Part shown: one piece after another, positions 45,782 through 56,200 of the stretch | Layout of the letters: each line of letters opens with the position of its first letter | Numbering within the stretch: the first letter of the stretch is position 1 | Assembly: GCF_900129505.1 (NCBI RefSeq) | Contig: NZ_LT670818.1 | Location: 5,303,001 to 5,367,000 of the forward strand | Reading direction: 5' to 3' | Source of the DNA: Bradyrhizobium erythrophlei | GTDB taxonomy: Bacteria > Pseudomonadota > Alphaproteobacteria > Rhizobiales > Xanthobacteraceae | DNA: 64,000 bases | Program-made: the position numbers and the translations under genes | Notes under the pieces: model-generated | What the model saw: only the letters and a program-made list of their open reading frames with translations | Told to the model about the DNA's origin: nothing | The model's database searches: none

Positions 45782-46681
45782 CTACTTACCTAGAGCTGCC
45801 GATTTTACTGCCGACAACGTTTTCCGACATGGGATCCAAACGTCCATCGCGTCCGCTTTGAAAGCATCCAGGCGAGGATGAGCGCCGGGAGGGCTAGGCT
45901 GTGCGCCTATCTTCCGCAAGTAATGGTTAAAGCCGCGCGTCCTGCTGATTTTGCGTGCCGCCAAAGTTTCGAAGAAGAACGAGTAGGAGATAGAAATATC
46001 TCCGTTTGTCTCTACCCAGTGAGGCGCATTTTGCGGCTGGTGGAGGCCCTTGCCGGCGGAGAGCTTGAATACGTGCTCCAGCTTGGGGTCGCGTCTATTC
46101 AATTCCACCTGTGCTATGTCCACCATTCCGCGAAAATAGAACTGTTCCATTTCAGGCTCGGTCAGTGCCGACGGAGGATAGAGGTGGTAAATCTTTTCGC
46201 CGGCGATCTGGAAGAAGAATACGGCGGAGGGGTCGAAGTGGAAGGGAGTCAGGGTTTTCGCGGATGTCAGGAAGATCGACGATTCCAAACGCATGATGCG
46301 GTCAGTCTTTAGTCCTCCTGATAACGAGACGACCTGCTCGGTCAGTCCGTCCAAGAGTTCTTGGAATCTTGAATCATAGTCTTGCGGGCGCTTCAGAAGT
46401 ATCCGAACGGATTCGGTTTTCAGGCGGTCTATGGCCTGGGATGGATTTAGGTTGGCCGACTTTACCGAACGAAACTTTTGGTCGGGAGCAGACGCGCTCG
46501 ACGCAACCATATAGTCGGAATCATGCCCTTGGTATTTTTCCGCCAGAGTTCGGAGCGAGTCCAGACCGAAAAGATCCAGTGTGCTAAGATTGTGATCGAA
46601 GCCGATCGGCTCGCGATTGAACGATCGGTCCAAGGCCTGGGGAGCCAATTCAAGTCGGCCCATGTACGAATTATTTTTCAT
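45782..46681 (-). CDS. JmjC-like cupin, probable Fe(II)/2-oxoglutarate oxygenase
   Basis: 299 residues with a double-stranded beta-helix fold of the Cupin_4/8 or JmjC type. Metal ligands: HxD at H148 and D150 in LTPFHFDPSAVF, and a distal His in NAPHWVETNG (H221). The C-terminal segment NHYLRKIGAQPSPPGAHPRL is shared with the next gene. I chose the ATG at 46681 (MKNNSYMGRLEL), with GGGG 9 bases upstream. Probably hydroxylates a peptide or small molecule. It is paralogous to the gene at 46908. Both are transcribed away from the NRPS. Confidence 0.78.
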   Translation of the reverse strand: MKNNSYMGRLELAPQALDRSFNREPIGFDHNLSTLDLFGLDSLRTLAEKYQGHDSDYMVASSASAPDQKFRSVKSANLNPSQAIDRLKTESVRILLKRPQDYDSRFQELLDGLTEQVVSLSGGLKTDRIMRLESSIFLTSAKTLTPFHFDPSAVFFFQIAGEKIYHLYPPSALTEPEMEQFYFRGMVDIAQVELNRRDPKLEHVFKLSAGKGLHQPQNAPHWVETNGDISISYSFFFETLAARKISRTRGFNHYLRKIGAQPSPPGAHPRLDAFKADAMDVWIPCRKTLSAVKSAALGK

Positions 46682-46907
46682 CGCCGAAAACCCCATTTAA
46701 TTAAACTCGAGGCTCTGATTAGGAAAATATACGAATAATCGTCCCGAATGTCGATGCTGCGATATCTTGGTTAAGGCCAAGAAGGCTCGTTGAGCTCAGG
46801 AGGCGCTGGTGCCGTGGTCCGCCGTCGGTCGGTCTCCGAACTATTAACCTATCCAATTTGGCCAACGGCGTCAGCTTTTACACCTTCTGGCAAAACGACA
46901 GCGAACC

Positions 46908-47831
46908 CTAATTCCAGATCCGGTCGCCTCGATGCCCCCTGCGAATTATCCTCCGGGCGGCTAGCGCACAGCTCATCGCGAATGACTTCGCAGCGTCCCG
47001 GGTGTGATGCAAGCCCGGTAGTGACGGCTTCAGACCAAGTTTGCGAAGGTAATAATTTGAACGGTAAAGATTAGCCCTCATTGAATCCAGAAATTGGAAG
47101 TTTACGCTCAGGGATACCGAAATATTGTCGTCATTCTGCACCCAATGCGGAAAGTTGACAGGGATGTGAACGCCGCTTCCTGGCGTCATTTTGTAGGACG
47201 TCGCGCGGTCTTGATATTCGGGCCGGAACACCGGAGCATTATTATCGACAGCCCAGAAACGTTCGATCTCTTCCTCTGGAAGTAAATCTCTATCCTCACG
47301 ATCGAACACGTGAATAGTTTTCGTACCCCTAATCTGAAGCAGAAAATTGCATTCTCGATCGATGTGATACGGTGTCACGCGCTTGGGTGACGTCACGAAT
47401 ATTAGGATGTCCTCCTGCCGAATATGGGCATCGACGCAGTTCCCCGTGATTTCCTTGATCTCCTTGAGGCCGCGGTCAAACAGCTCCCTGTACTCGGGAT
47501 CGCGTTGAGTGTGCCTGAAGAGAAACCAGGCATCGGAGCTTTCGAGCTGCTGCATCGCCTCGACGGCCGAAAATTTTGCCTCCGGGATTTGATCCCAACG
47601 CTGGCCGGTTCGGACTTGGCCCATGTCGAAGTAAAGGTCATCGGGGCGCGATCTTATCGTTCGTTCCGCAAGCTCCAACAGCTTCGGGAGCTGAAAAAGC
47701 GGATGTGACGAGAGCCGGTGTGAAACCTCAAAACTTTGCCGATTAAATTTCTCTCCGGCCACGTTCGGATCGGTTGAAATCCAGCGCGGCTCACTCTGAA
47801 AATCGGATCCAATTGCAACTTTATCCAACAT
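46908..47831 (-). CDS. JmjC-like cupin, second paralogue
   Basis: 307 residues. Same fold as the neighbouring gene: HxD at H156 and D158 in RVTPYHIDRECNF, and a distal His in NFPHWVQNDD (H229). The C-terminal SNYYLRKLGLKPSLPGLHHT again matches its neighbour. GGAGG lies 5 bases ahead of the ATG, a strong site. Together the pair resembles tandem oxygenases that hydroxylate amino acids in natural-product clusters, but the substrate is unknown. Convergent context: none; it is followed by the other cupin on the same strand. Confidence 0.8.
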   Translation of the reverse strand: MLDKVAIGSDFQSEPRWISTDPNVAGEKFNRQSFEVSHRLSSHPLFQLPKLLELAERTIRSRPDDLYFDMGQVRTGQRWDQIPEAKFSAVEAMQQLESSDAWFLFRHTQRDPEYRELFDRGLKEIKEITGNCVDAHIRQEDILIFVTSPKRVTPYHIDRECNFLLQIRGTKTIHVFDREDRDLLPEEEIERFWAVDNNAPVFRPEYQDRATSYKMTPGSGVHIPVNFPHWVQNDDNISVSLSVNFQFLDSMRANLYRSNYYLRKLGLKPSLPGLHHTRDAAKSFAMSCALAARRIIRRGHRGDRIWN

Positions 47832-47983
47832 GGCTTCCTCCGAAGAAGACTAAAAATTGCGCAATCTTACTTTCGAACGAGTTCGGAATCAACGTCGCCC
47901 AAGCTTGGCGGCTCCGGGACAGAGCCATCAACGTTTGGACCTTCGGCGCCACAGCACGGTTAGGCAAAAACTTCCAGGCCAAT

Positions 47984-49234
47984 CTAGCCGGGCGAAATGG
48001 GGGAAAGCAGGTATTCCAACTCGCTAAGGCGGAAGTTTCTCTTTGTCGCGCGCGTTACACCGGTGAATATCAGCTTCGCTCCTCGGCTCTTGAGCTCCTT
48101 GCGCAACATGATCAGAAGCCCGAAAAACCGGGCGTCAATCAGGCTAGCGTTCGATAGATCGATGATGATGGATTGCTTGTTAGTTAGCGCCTCTTGGAAA
48201 CATGCTGTGGCCTTCGGGACGTGCAACTCGGAAGCTGCGCCGCATAGGCTGATCAAGATCGATTGATCATCGTGGGTTTTCTTGATCAGCAGGTCTTGTT
48301 GGTGTTTGCGCCTGAACTGATGCCATCGTGTCATGACCGCCAATGGCATAACGCGAGTTAACAGCAAACGCAGCAGTACAAGACCGTCATTCCGATAGCG
48401 TTTCCAGAGATGGTGCTCCTCTTTGATGCGCCACAACCACTCCAAGCCCCAGGTGCGCAGCATTGGGGGGGCCCGTTTAACAATTCCTGCCTGAAAATTG
48501 ATCGCAGCGCCCAAATGGGCGCGTATTGGTATCGTCAGACGAGCATGGTTCCGTTGCAACCACAGCTGACCCTTTTTCGCCCCCAAAGATACAGCCAAAA
48601 AATCTGCACCGCTGGAATTTACCGCGTCGATAATATGATCGTCGCTCATTTCGCTGACTTCGCAGAAGCCGGGATCCATCGTTCCCACGCATTTCAAGCC
48701 ACCCGGTACTGCGTTAAGTTTATTGGCAGCCGTCTCGGCGACGCCTTTCGCGCCTCCGAACAGGAAGATGCCAAGTCGACGCGTCCCCTTTCCCCGGGCT
48801 TGGAGGCGATCAAGCAGGTCAGCACCCGCCGCTCTCTCGGTGATGGGTAAACCGAGAAGCCGGGCGATCCAGACAATCGGCGTGCCGTCCGGGGGACAAA
48901 GATCGCTGTCCAACAGCGTCTCCCTGAATTCCTGATCCGACAGGCTGTTCACCAGGAAGTTGAGGTTCGGGGTTGAGATGAGAAAAACCGAGCGGTTGGC
49001 CGCAGCGGCCTCAGTTCTCTGCACGACCGTTGCCACGTTGATCGCGTCAATCGGCATACCCAGGACGCAATAGACCGAACGGGTAAGGTCGGATTGCGAA
49101 GTCGCATCTGCGAGCGCCGGGTCGAAGGCCGGTTTTGGTGCAGTCACGTCAGCTTCCTTGTACAACGCATGGCGGCGTGGTCGCGCCTGCGACACGGAAT
49201 TATTTTGGTCGATCGCCATTTCGAAATCGGCCAT
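47984..49234 (-). CDS. GT26 (WecG/TagA/CpsF) glycosyltransferase fused to a STAS domain
   Basis: 416 residues. Residues ~70-255 form the family 26 glycosyltransferase fold: SVFLISTPNLNFLVNS, CPPDGTPIVWIARLLG, and GAKKGQLWLQRNHARL, with WRIKEEHHLWKRYRND near the end. A ~50-residue linker leads to a STAS-like domain (ISLCGAASELHVPKATACFQ through IIDLSNASLIDARFFGLLIM), as in anti-sigma-antagonists or transporter regulators. The DARFF pattern keeps a D but has A where SpoIIAA has S, so phosphorylation is uncertain. I prefer the ATG at 49234; the TTG just ahead is weaker. This fusion is rare. The enzyme probably adds a sugar to a lipid-linked EPS precursor. Confidence 0.8.
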   Translation of the reverse strand: MADFEMAIDQNNSVSQARPRRHALYKEADVTAPKPAFDPALADATSQSDLTRSVYCVLGMPIDAINVATVVQRTEAAAANRSVFLISTPNLNFLVNSLSDQEFRETLLDSDLCPPDGTPIVWIARLLGLPITERAAGADLLDRLQARGKGTRRLGIFLFGGAKGVAETAANKLNAVPGGLKCVGTMDPGFCEVSEMSDDHIIDAVNSSGADFLAVSLGAKKGQLWLQRNHARLTIPIRAHLGAAINFQAGIVKRAPPMLRTWGLEWLWRIKEEHHLWKRYRNDGLVLLRLLLTRVMPLAVMTRWHQFRRKHQQDLLIKKTHDDQSILISLCGAASELHVPKATACFQEALTNKQSIIIDLSNASLIDARFFGLLIMLRKELKSRGAKLIFTGVTRATKRNFRLSELEYLLSPISPG

Positions 49235-49235
49235 C

Positions 49236-49267
49236 AAACTGTTGCCCGATAAAACTGTCGCCCGATA
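49236..49267. repeat. 16-bp tandem duplication upstream of a start codon
   Basis: AAACTGTTGCCCGATA (49236-49251) is followed directly by AAACTGTCGCCCGATA (49252-49267), one base different. The pair touches the start of the GT26-STAS gene on the minus strand, so it forms part of the leader next to the ribosome-binding region. Confidence 0.5.
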
Positions 49268-49612
49268 AGGAGTATTTGCCGCACTATCATAAGCCCGTAC
49301 GTTTTATGCACCTGCTTATAGTCGGCTTTGAGTGATGTTTCCAATGGATGCTGTCGTGACTATACAGTTCCTTTGTGATTATTTGGGGGGTATTTGGCCA
49401 ATTCTTTTATGGTTTCCGGAGGCGGCATGGAGGCATGCGGGCTCCGACAGCCAGCCAAATTCGGTAGTTATTCGAGCCGCTTGTCACAGCAAACACGTCG
49501 TGCCTGAATCGCCCCGCAAACGATTTAAGGTCAACCCGTTGCCGCGGACGATATTAACAACGTCTCTTTAGGGTAAATCTAATTAATTGCTGCGCGGAGC
49601 GGCTTCGAAAAT
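49238..49612. other. Intergenic region
   Basis: 375 bases between two minus-strand genes. A 79-codon plus-strand frame at 49332-49571 has no ribosome-binding site or domain and is rejected. It probably carries the promoter of the GT26-STAS gene. Confidence 0.35.
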
Positions 49613-50764
49613 TCAGCGGCCGACGAAGTTGCGGCGCCGAAGTTCCGCGGCAACAAGTTTCGCCATCGTCGTGTTCCCCGCGGCGCTGTAGTGGCCACCA
49701 CAGGGTACGGGCGAAGTGAGCAGTCCAAATCCAGAGCGCGCGTTAGTATAGAACTCGCACGCGGACCGGCCTGCGAGGTCGTCGATCATCGCCTGGCCGG
49801 GATCGAAAACTTCGATGCCTTTGGCCTGCAGAGCCGCAACGAGTGGTGCGTATTCAAATTCGCCGTAATTCGCCTTTTCACGAAAGCTGTGGGAGAGCGG
49901 AAGCATGACGATAAGGGGGCGCTGACCCCGAGCCTTGGCCAAGTCGGCAAAGGCCTGGCATATAGCGGCGATCAATTGCAACGCGCCCGAGGGATGATCC
50001 GCGGAATATAGACTACTCCACGCGGCTCGTCGCACGAGAATGTTATGCAGGCGCGGCATGAGCGCGACCCGCGCGAGGGTCATGGTGTAGGGAAAGTGGA
50101 GAGTAACCGGCCCGTCGCGTGTGTCCGGCAAGAAGTAGGAATGCGGTAGCGTCTGTGCCGGGTTCCGGTTCATGGCAATAAAACCTTCCCTGTCGAGGCG
50201 CGGTCGAGGCAGCCATTTGAGCTGACCGGCCGAATCAAGCAGGAATCGACCCTTCAGGGCAGTCGGCTCGAGTGCAGACCCCAGCAAGCCGTCATACTGA
50301 TTGATGTTATCCTCCACGTTGTTCGGATTTATTCCGAGTAACGCGATAGGCGAGGCATCATGAACCTGACGAAAGCGCAAATAGGCTTGGTCGGTGCCGT
50401 AGTTGCCGACCGCGTAGTTGGTCACGCGGCAGCCTAACAAGTGCGAAAGCTGCTCAATCCAGCCCTTGTCGTTTGCGACATCAGCACCACCAACGTATGA
50501 GTCGCCATAGGCGGATCCGCAGGAATGTCTGTTATCGGGGAATTCGGAATTGTTTTTGGCGCCCGACACGCGGTAGCCGCCAATTTCATCATCCGCGACC
50601 GATGCAAGGGCATCCCAGTTTTTGCGCGCCTGCTCAAGGTCTGGATTCCAGATCAACGGCGCCACTAGAAACCGGCAGATGAGAGCCGCGCCGCTCTCGA
50701 CGATTGCGACCACAAGCAACACGAGCATTAGTCGACGCCAAATTCGACCGGAACGTTTAGTCAT
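49613..50764 (-). CDS. Membrane-anchored SGNH hydrolase-like protein
   Basis: 383 residues. N-terminal signal anchor (LMLVLLVVAIVESGAALICRF). The SGNH blocks are visible: SAYGDSYVGG (nucleophile S89), NYAVGNYGTDQ, and CGGHYSAAGN with the catalytic histidine near residue 362. It is a periplasm-facing hydrolase or acyltransferase of the kind that modifies polysaccharides (AlgX/AlgJ-like), which fits the EPS context. It is separated by about 580 bases from the divergent NRPS genes, so its promoter is probably in that gap. The substrate is not known. Confidence 0.78.
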   Translation of the reverse strand: MTKRSGRIWRRLMLVLLVVAIVESGAALICRFLVAPLIWNPDLEQARKNWDALASVADDEIGGYRVSGAKNNSEFPDNRHSCGSAYGDSYVGGADVANDKGWIEQLSHLLGCRVTNYAVGNYGTDQAYLRFRQVHDASPIALLGINPNNVEDNINQYDGLLGSALEPTALKGRFLLDSAGQLKWLPRPRLDREGFIAMNRNPAQTLPHSYFLPDTRDGPVTLHFPYTMTLARVALMPRLHNILVRRAAWSSLYSADHPSGALQLIAAICQAFADLAKARGQRPLIVMLPLSHSFREKANYGEFEYAPLVAALQAKGIEVFDPGQAMIDDLAGRSACEFYTNARSGFGLLTSPVPCGGHYSAAGNTTMAKLVAAELRRRNFVGR

Positions 50765-51344
50765 CGACCCGAACCGTGGTTGCGGATGAACAGGTCAATG
50801 CATTTCAAAATAGCAAAGTATAAAATACGTCTATGCTTAGGGGGAGAAAGTAACGGGTATATGATCGATGGCACAACTTTAACCTGTGTAATAGGTTGCG
50901 GGGACGTTTGTGCTAGATCAACCTTGTCCCTTAGGACACTAAATGAGCCGCGATTTTAAATCGCTACCGCTGCAGGGACAAATTAAAAAATTTACATGCT
51001 ACCGAAAAGTGTGGTATTCTTCAATTGTTTCAATAACCTGGGGTGTCTTAATTTTAAATTTGAGGCGGCCAAATCGCGGCTAGCAGATAAATAGCTGAAA
51101 GAGACAGATGTTAGTTCTGCACGCATGATTGATCCAAATTTCCATGGTGTCCTTTACCGTAGGGGTTAACCAGGGTCCGAAATAGTGCATCTTCTCGACG
51201 GGCGAAAGGCTGACAAGACCACAATTCGCTTGGTATAGTTTTGTGAAAAGGGCGGCCGTGGTTTGCAGAACCGTTTGGGTGAGAGCCACGAGACCGTCAT
51301 AGCAGTCCCCCGAATTTAGTTGGATTGCAGAGGGGTAGTGACCG
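50765..51344. other. Long intergenic leader region, NRPS promoter region
   Basis: 580 bases between divergent genes. It is AT-rich at 50805-50830 and 50935-51065. No coding frame on the plus strand precedes the NRPS in-frame: a TAG precedes its ribosome-binding site. A candidate promoter is at 50991-51020. Confidence 0.45.
50991..51020 (+). promoter_or_regulatory. Candidate sigma-70 promoter for NRPS operon
   Basis: TTTACA (50991-50996) and TATTCT (51015-51020) separated by 18 bases resemble -35 and -10 boxes. The surroundings are AT-rich. It would leave a leader of about 320 bases before the NRPS start. This is a visual guess without supporting data. Confidence 0.35.
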
Positions 51345-53282
51345 ATGACGCCAGCGGACGTTAGTTTGCTCGTCGCGAGATGGAATCCGCACCCGGTGGC
51401 GTCCCTCCAGTGCGAGACGATAGGCCGCTCCTTCGAGCGGCAGGTTGAGAGTACGCCTGACGGAATTGCGATCCAGCTCGGCTGCGATTGCATGACTTAC
51501 CGCGAGCTCGATCGGCGCTCGAACCAACTTGCTCGAACCCTGATGAGTTACGGTCTCAAGCCGGATTCGCTGGTGGCCGTTTGCTTCGAGCGCTCGCTCG
51601 AAATGATTGTATCGATGCTTGCAATTCTCAAGGCGGGCGCCGGATATCTCCCGATTGATCCGTCATATCCTTCCGAACGAATCCAGTTGATCCTGGAGGA
51701 TGCAAATCCATCGGTCATTTTGACCCAACGAGCGTTAGCCGCAAAGCTGCAGCAGGCCTCTGTACCGATCCTCTGCGTCGACGAAGAGCGAGTTTCGATC
51801 GCGAAGGAAGACCCCGGCAGGTTAGCAAGCGTCGCGTGCGTGGATGATCTCGCATATGTAATCTACACTTCGGGGTCTACAGGGAAACCGAAAGGCGTGA
51901 TGGTAACCCATCACAATGTTGGCCGCTTGTTGAAGTCGACCGAGTCCTGGTTCAAGTTCGACTCGACCGACGTGTGGACCCTGTTTCACTCCTCTGCATT
52001 TGATTTCTCGGTTTGGGAAATCTGGGGCTGCCTGCTCACCGGCGGGCGCCTTATTTGCGTGCCTTACTGGGTCGCGCGTTCACCACGAGATTTTTACGGG
52101 CTGCTTGCGAAGGAGCAGGTTACGGTATTGAATCAGACGCCGGCCGCCTTTTATCAAATCATTCAGGTTGAAGATTCAGGATTGGTTGAACCGCTGGCGC
52201 TCCGTTACGTCATTTTCGGCGGGGAGGCCCTCAATTTCGTAAATCTGCGTCCCTGGTTCGATCGTCATGGCGACCGGAAGCCGCAACTGATCAATATGTA
52301 TGGAATTACGGAGACGACGGTCCACGTTACCTACCGACCCGTAACTACCCAGGACTCGCTGACCGAAACCAGGAGCTTAATAGGCACTCCGATTCCAGAC
52401 CTTCGTCTCTACCTGCTCGATTCTCAATTGCGGCCGGTTCTCCCGGGCGTCGCTGGTGAGCTCTATGTAGGTGGGGCAGGCGTGGCGAGAGGCTATCTGA
52501 ACCGACCCCAACTTACCGCTGAGCGATTTGTTGCAGATCCCTTTGCCGGACAGCCGGGCGCTCTGATGTACAAGTCTGGAGACCTCGCGCGCCTTCTCGA
52601 TAACGGTGATATCGAATATCTCGGGCGCGGAGATATGCAGGTAAAAATCCGCGGTTTCCGTATCGAACTGGGAGAGATTGAGGCGACACTGGTAGAGCAT
52701 CCGGGCGTGCAGCAAGCGGTGGTGTCGGCACGCAGGGATGGCCCAGGAGAGCAGAAATTGGTCGCGTATTTCGTAAAAGGGGCGGCCGGCTCACCAACCG
52801 CGAGGGACCTGCGGGATTTTCTTCGGGCAACGCTTCCGGAACATATGATCCCATACGCCTATGTGCAGCTCGATGCGTTGCCCCTGACGGTAAACGGGAA
52901 GATCGATCGGGCTGTTTTGCCGCCCCCGACGGTTGCCATCCCCGCTGAGCCTGACGCGACGGCAACGCAACTGGAGCGCGAGATCGTTGACATCTGGTGC
53001 CAGACCCTCGGCAAGCAGCGGATCGGGCTGGGCGATAATTTTTTCGATCTCGGAGGCGATTCCCTTCTGCTCGCCACCGTACATACCAATGTGCGAGAGA
53101 AATTGAAAATCGAGATCTCCATAACCGACTTGTTCGAGTTTCCTACGGTCCGGTCGCTCGCTCGCCACTTGGGCACCAAATCGTCAGCGGAGCCTTCTTT
53201 CATCGACGCGCAGCGGCGAGCACAAAAGCAACGTGCCGCATTCGCCCGTAAGCACGTAGGTCGCATAAGAGGTACATCGTGA
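51345..53282 (+). CDS. NRPS initiation module, A-T, predicted threonine
   Basis: 645 residues: adenylation domain (about 20-520) and carrier domain (about 550-620). No condensation domain, so it starts an assembly line. Core motifs are clean: YTSGSTGKPKGVMV, FDFSVWEIWG, MYGITETTVHVTYRP, NGKIDR. The ten specificity residues read D-F-W-N-I-G-M-V-H-K, the standard threonine code. Carrier serine lies in FDLGGDSLLLAT. The ATG has GAGGGG 9 bases upstream; its stop overlaps the next start in GTGA. Loads Thr on its carrier and hands it to the KS of the following protein. Free amine is likely, as no acylating domain precedes. Confidence 0.93.
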   Translation: MTPADVSLLVARWNPHPVASLQCETIGRSFERQVESTPDGIAIQLGCDCMTYRELDRRSNQLARTLMSYGLKPDSLVAVCFERSLEMIVSMLAILKAGAGYLPIDPSYPSERIQLILEDANPSVILTQRALAAKLQQASVPILCVDEERVSIAKEDPGRLASVACVDDLAYVIYTSGSTGKPKGVMVTHHNVGRLLKSTESWFKFDSTDVWTLFHSSAFDFSVWEIWGCLLTGGRLICVPYWVARSPRDFYGLLAKEQVTVLNQTPAAFYQIIQVEDSGLVEPLALRYVIFGGEALNFVNLRPWFDRHGDRKPQLINMYGITETTVHVTYRPVTTQDSLTETRSLIGTPIPDLRLYLLDSQLRPVLPGVAGELYVGGAGVARGYLNRPQLTAERFVADPFAGQPGALMYKSGDLARLLDNGDIEYLGRGDMQVKIRGFRIELGEIEATLVEHPGVQQAVVSARRDGPGEQKLVAYFVKGAAGSPTARDLRDFLRATLPEHMIPYAYVQLDALPLTVNGKIDRAVLPPPTVAIPAEPDATATQLEREIVDIWCQTLGKQRIGLGDNFFDLGGDSLLLATVHTNVREKLKIEISITDLFEFPTVRSLARHLGTKSSAEPSFIDAQRRAQKQRAAFARKHVGRIRGTS

Positions 53283-56200
53283 GCGACCAGGAGACACAGG
53301 GCGCAGCTCTAGAAGGCGTCGCCATCATTGGTATGGCCGGACGTTTTCCGGGCGCGCGCAGCGTTGCCGAATTCTGGCGCAATCAGCTCGAGGGCATCGA
53401 ATCGATTTCTCATTTCCGCGTCGAGGATCTGGAGATCTCGAATAGAGCCGGCGTCGCCAACGACCCTCGTTACATCAGGGCGCGGTCGGTTCTCGACGAT
53501 GTTGATCTCTTCGATGCGGATTTTTTCGGCATCTATCCACGCGAAGCCGAATTGATGGATCCGCAACAGCGGCTCTTTCTCGAATGCTGCTGGCAGGCGA
53601 TCGAAGACGCGGGTTATGTTCCAGATACATATCCCGGACAGATTGGCATATATGCCGGTTCCAGCGTCTGGTCGTATTTTCTGACCCGGCTTTGCACCGC
53701 GCCCGGATTCATCGAAAAGTTCACGTCGGGCTACCAGGTGTCGAACTACTTCGAGATGATGGGAAACAGTCTCGATTTTCTGTCGACCCGCGTTTCCTAT
53801 AAGCTGAATCTGCGCGGCCCGAGTTTCACCATGGTGTCGGCATGCTCGACCTCGCTGCTTGCCGTTACTCAGGCGTGTCAGTCGCTTTTGACCTATCAGA
53901 GCGACATGGCGCTGGCCGGGGGTGTTTCGATCACGTTTCCGCAGAAGCGCGGCTATTACTACCAGGACGGTGGCATGGTGTCGCCGGATGGTCATGTTCG
54001 GGCATTCGACGCCGATGCCCAGGGTACAGTTTTTGGCAGTGGACTCGGCGTGGTACTGCTGAAGCGGCTGGACGAAGCGATACGCGACGGCGACCAGATC
54101 TACGCGGTCATTCGTGGTTTCGCCGTCAACAATGACGGCTCGGCCAAGGTCGGCTACACGGCGCCGAGCGTCGAGGGGCAGGCCAGCGTCATTGCGATGG
54201 CGCAGGAGGCCGCGGGAGTCGAGCCGGAATCCATTGGATACATCGAAGCGCACGGAACCGGGACGCCTCTGGGCGATCCGATCGAACTCGCTGGGCTAAC
54301 ACGGGCTTTCCGCGCACGAACCGACCGAACGCAATTTTGTACAATCGGGACGGCGAAAACCAATGTCGGACATCTGGACATCGCGGCGGGCGTGACTGGG
54401 CTGATCAATGCCACGCATATTGTGCGAGATGGCATGTTTCCGCCTACGCTCCATTTCAACCAGCCGAACCCGAATTTCGATTTCAAGAGCAGCCCGTTCC
54501 GGGTCATCAGCAAGCGCACCGAATGGAAGACGGACGGCGGGCTTCGCCGCGCTGGCGTCAGCGCTTTTGGCGTTGGCGGAACGAACGCACACGTCGTGCT
54601 CGAGCAAGCTCCCGAGCGGCATTCCTTGCCGTCAGCGCGGCCCAATCATCTTCTTGTGCTGTCTGCACGCTCACTGGCGGCGCTCGATCAGGCTACCGAT
54701 AATCTGGCCGCGCATTTGAAGTCCCACCCGGACCTGAACCTCGCCGACGTCGCCTGGACCCTGCAAGCCGGCCGGCGATCGTTCGATTGCCGCCGCGCGG
54801 TGGTTGCCGCCAATGCGACGGAAGCGATTGCCTCGCTTTCAAAGCGCGACCGCGAGCACGTGCAGACGCGATCGAAGCCGAACACTGAGCCGGAGCTCTA
54901 TTTTCTCTTTCCGGGGCAGGGATCGCAGCACCCGAATATGGCGCGCGAGATTTATGACACAGAGCCGGTATTTCGCGAAGCGGTCGACCGCTGCGCACAG
55001 ATACTGCGTCCCCATCTCGATACCGATCTCCTGACATTGCTCTACCCGCCGGACGGCACCGGCGACGAAGTGAAGCGACGCGTCACGGAAACCGTTATCG
55101 CGCAACCGGCGATTTTCACGATCGAGTATGGCCTGGCGCAGCTCTGGATGAGTTGGGGCATCCGGCCCAAGGCCATGGCCGGTCACAGCATTGGAGAATT
55201 CGTGGCGGCCTGCCTGGCAGGCGTGATTTCGCTCGAAGATGCCCTTACGCTGGTGGCGTTGCGCGGGCGGATGATGCAGGGGCTCCCTGCGGGCGGGATG
55301 CTCTCGGTGCGCCTCTCGGAGGCCGAGGTCCGCAAACGCCTCCCCGATACGCTGTCGCTCGCGGCTGTCAACTCCCCGTCCTTGTGTGTCGTTGCCGGAG
55401 CGCTTGAACCGCTTGGACAATTCGAACACGAGATGACCGAAGCAGGCGTTGCGTGCCGCCGGTTGGTGACCTCGCACGCTTTCCATTCCGGCATGATGGA
55501 TCCGCTGATCGATCCGCTGACCGATGCTTTGTCGAAGGTGCAGCTTAGCCCGCCGCAGATCCCCTATGTGTCCGGTGTAACCGGCGCCTGGATTACCGCG
55601 GACGAGGCTACCGATGCGCGATACTGGGCGCGGCATGCGCGTGAAGCGGTTCAGTTCTCCGCTGCAATCAAGGAGTTGCGAAAGAACCCGCAAGCGATCC
55701 TCCTCGAGGTCGGTCCGGGTAACGTGTTGGCGACGCTTGCGCGCCAACATGGCGGGTTTCCGGCTGATCAGGCCATCGTCTCTTCGCTCTCCGACGGGTT
55801 TTCCGGCGAAGGCGATTTCGAAGCACTTATGACGGCTTTGGGAGCTCTATGGCTTGCCGGCGAAAAGCCGGATTGGACCGTGCTTAACCGGGGCGGGGCC
55901 CGTCAGCGTGTTTCATTGCCGACCTACCCGTTCCAACGCAAGCGCTATTGGCTGGAAAGCATCGCGGTCCCGGCGGAGACACCGGTCGCGATACCATCTG
56001 CGGGCGAAGCTACGACGAAATTCGCCGTAGCGGAGTCCCAAATCAATCAGGGAACAGAATCCGTGAACATCGTGCCGAATATTCCCTCCGTTCCGCAGCC
56101 GACGTCGTCTGCAGATCGTGCAACTCGGGTCCAGGCTGCGCTCGTCGAGATGTTCGCAGAGCTGTCCGGTATCGACCTCTCCACGTTGGACAGCGCGACA

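Noticed and set aside
49332..49571. 79-codon plus-strand frame
   Set aside because: No ribosome-binding site, no domain, poor codon use.
51080..51493. 137-codon minus-strand frame overlapping the NRPS start
   Set aside because: Antisense to a clear adenylation domain; no ribosome-binding site.
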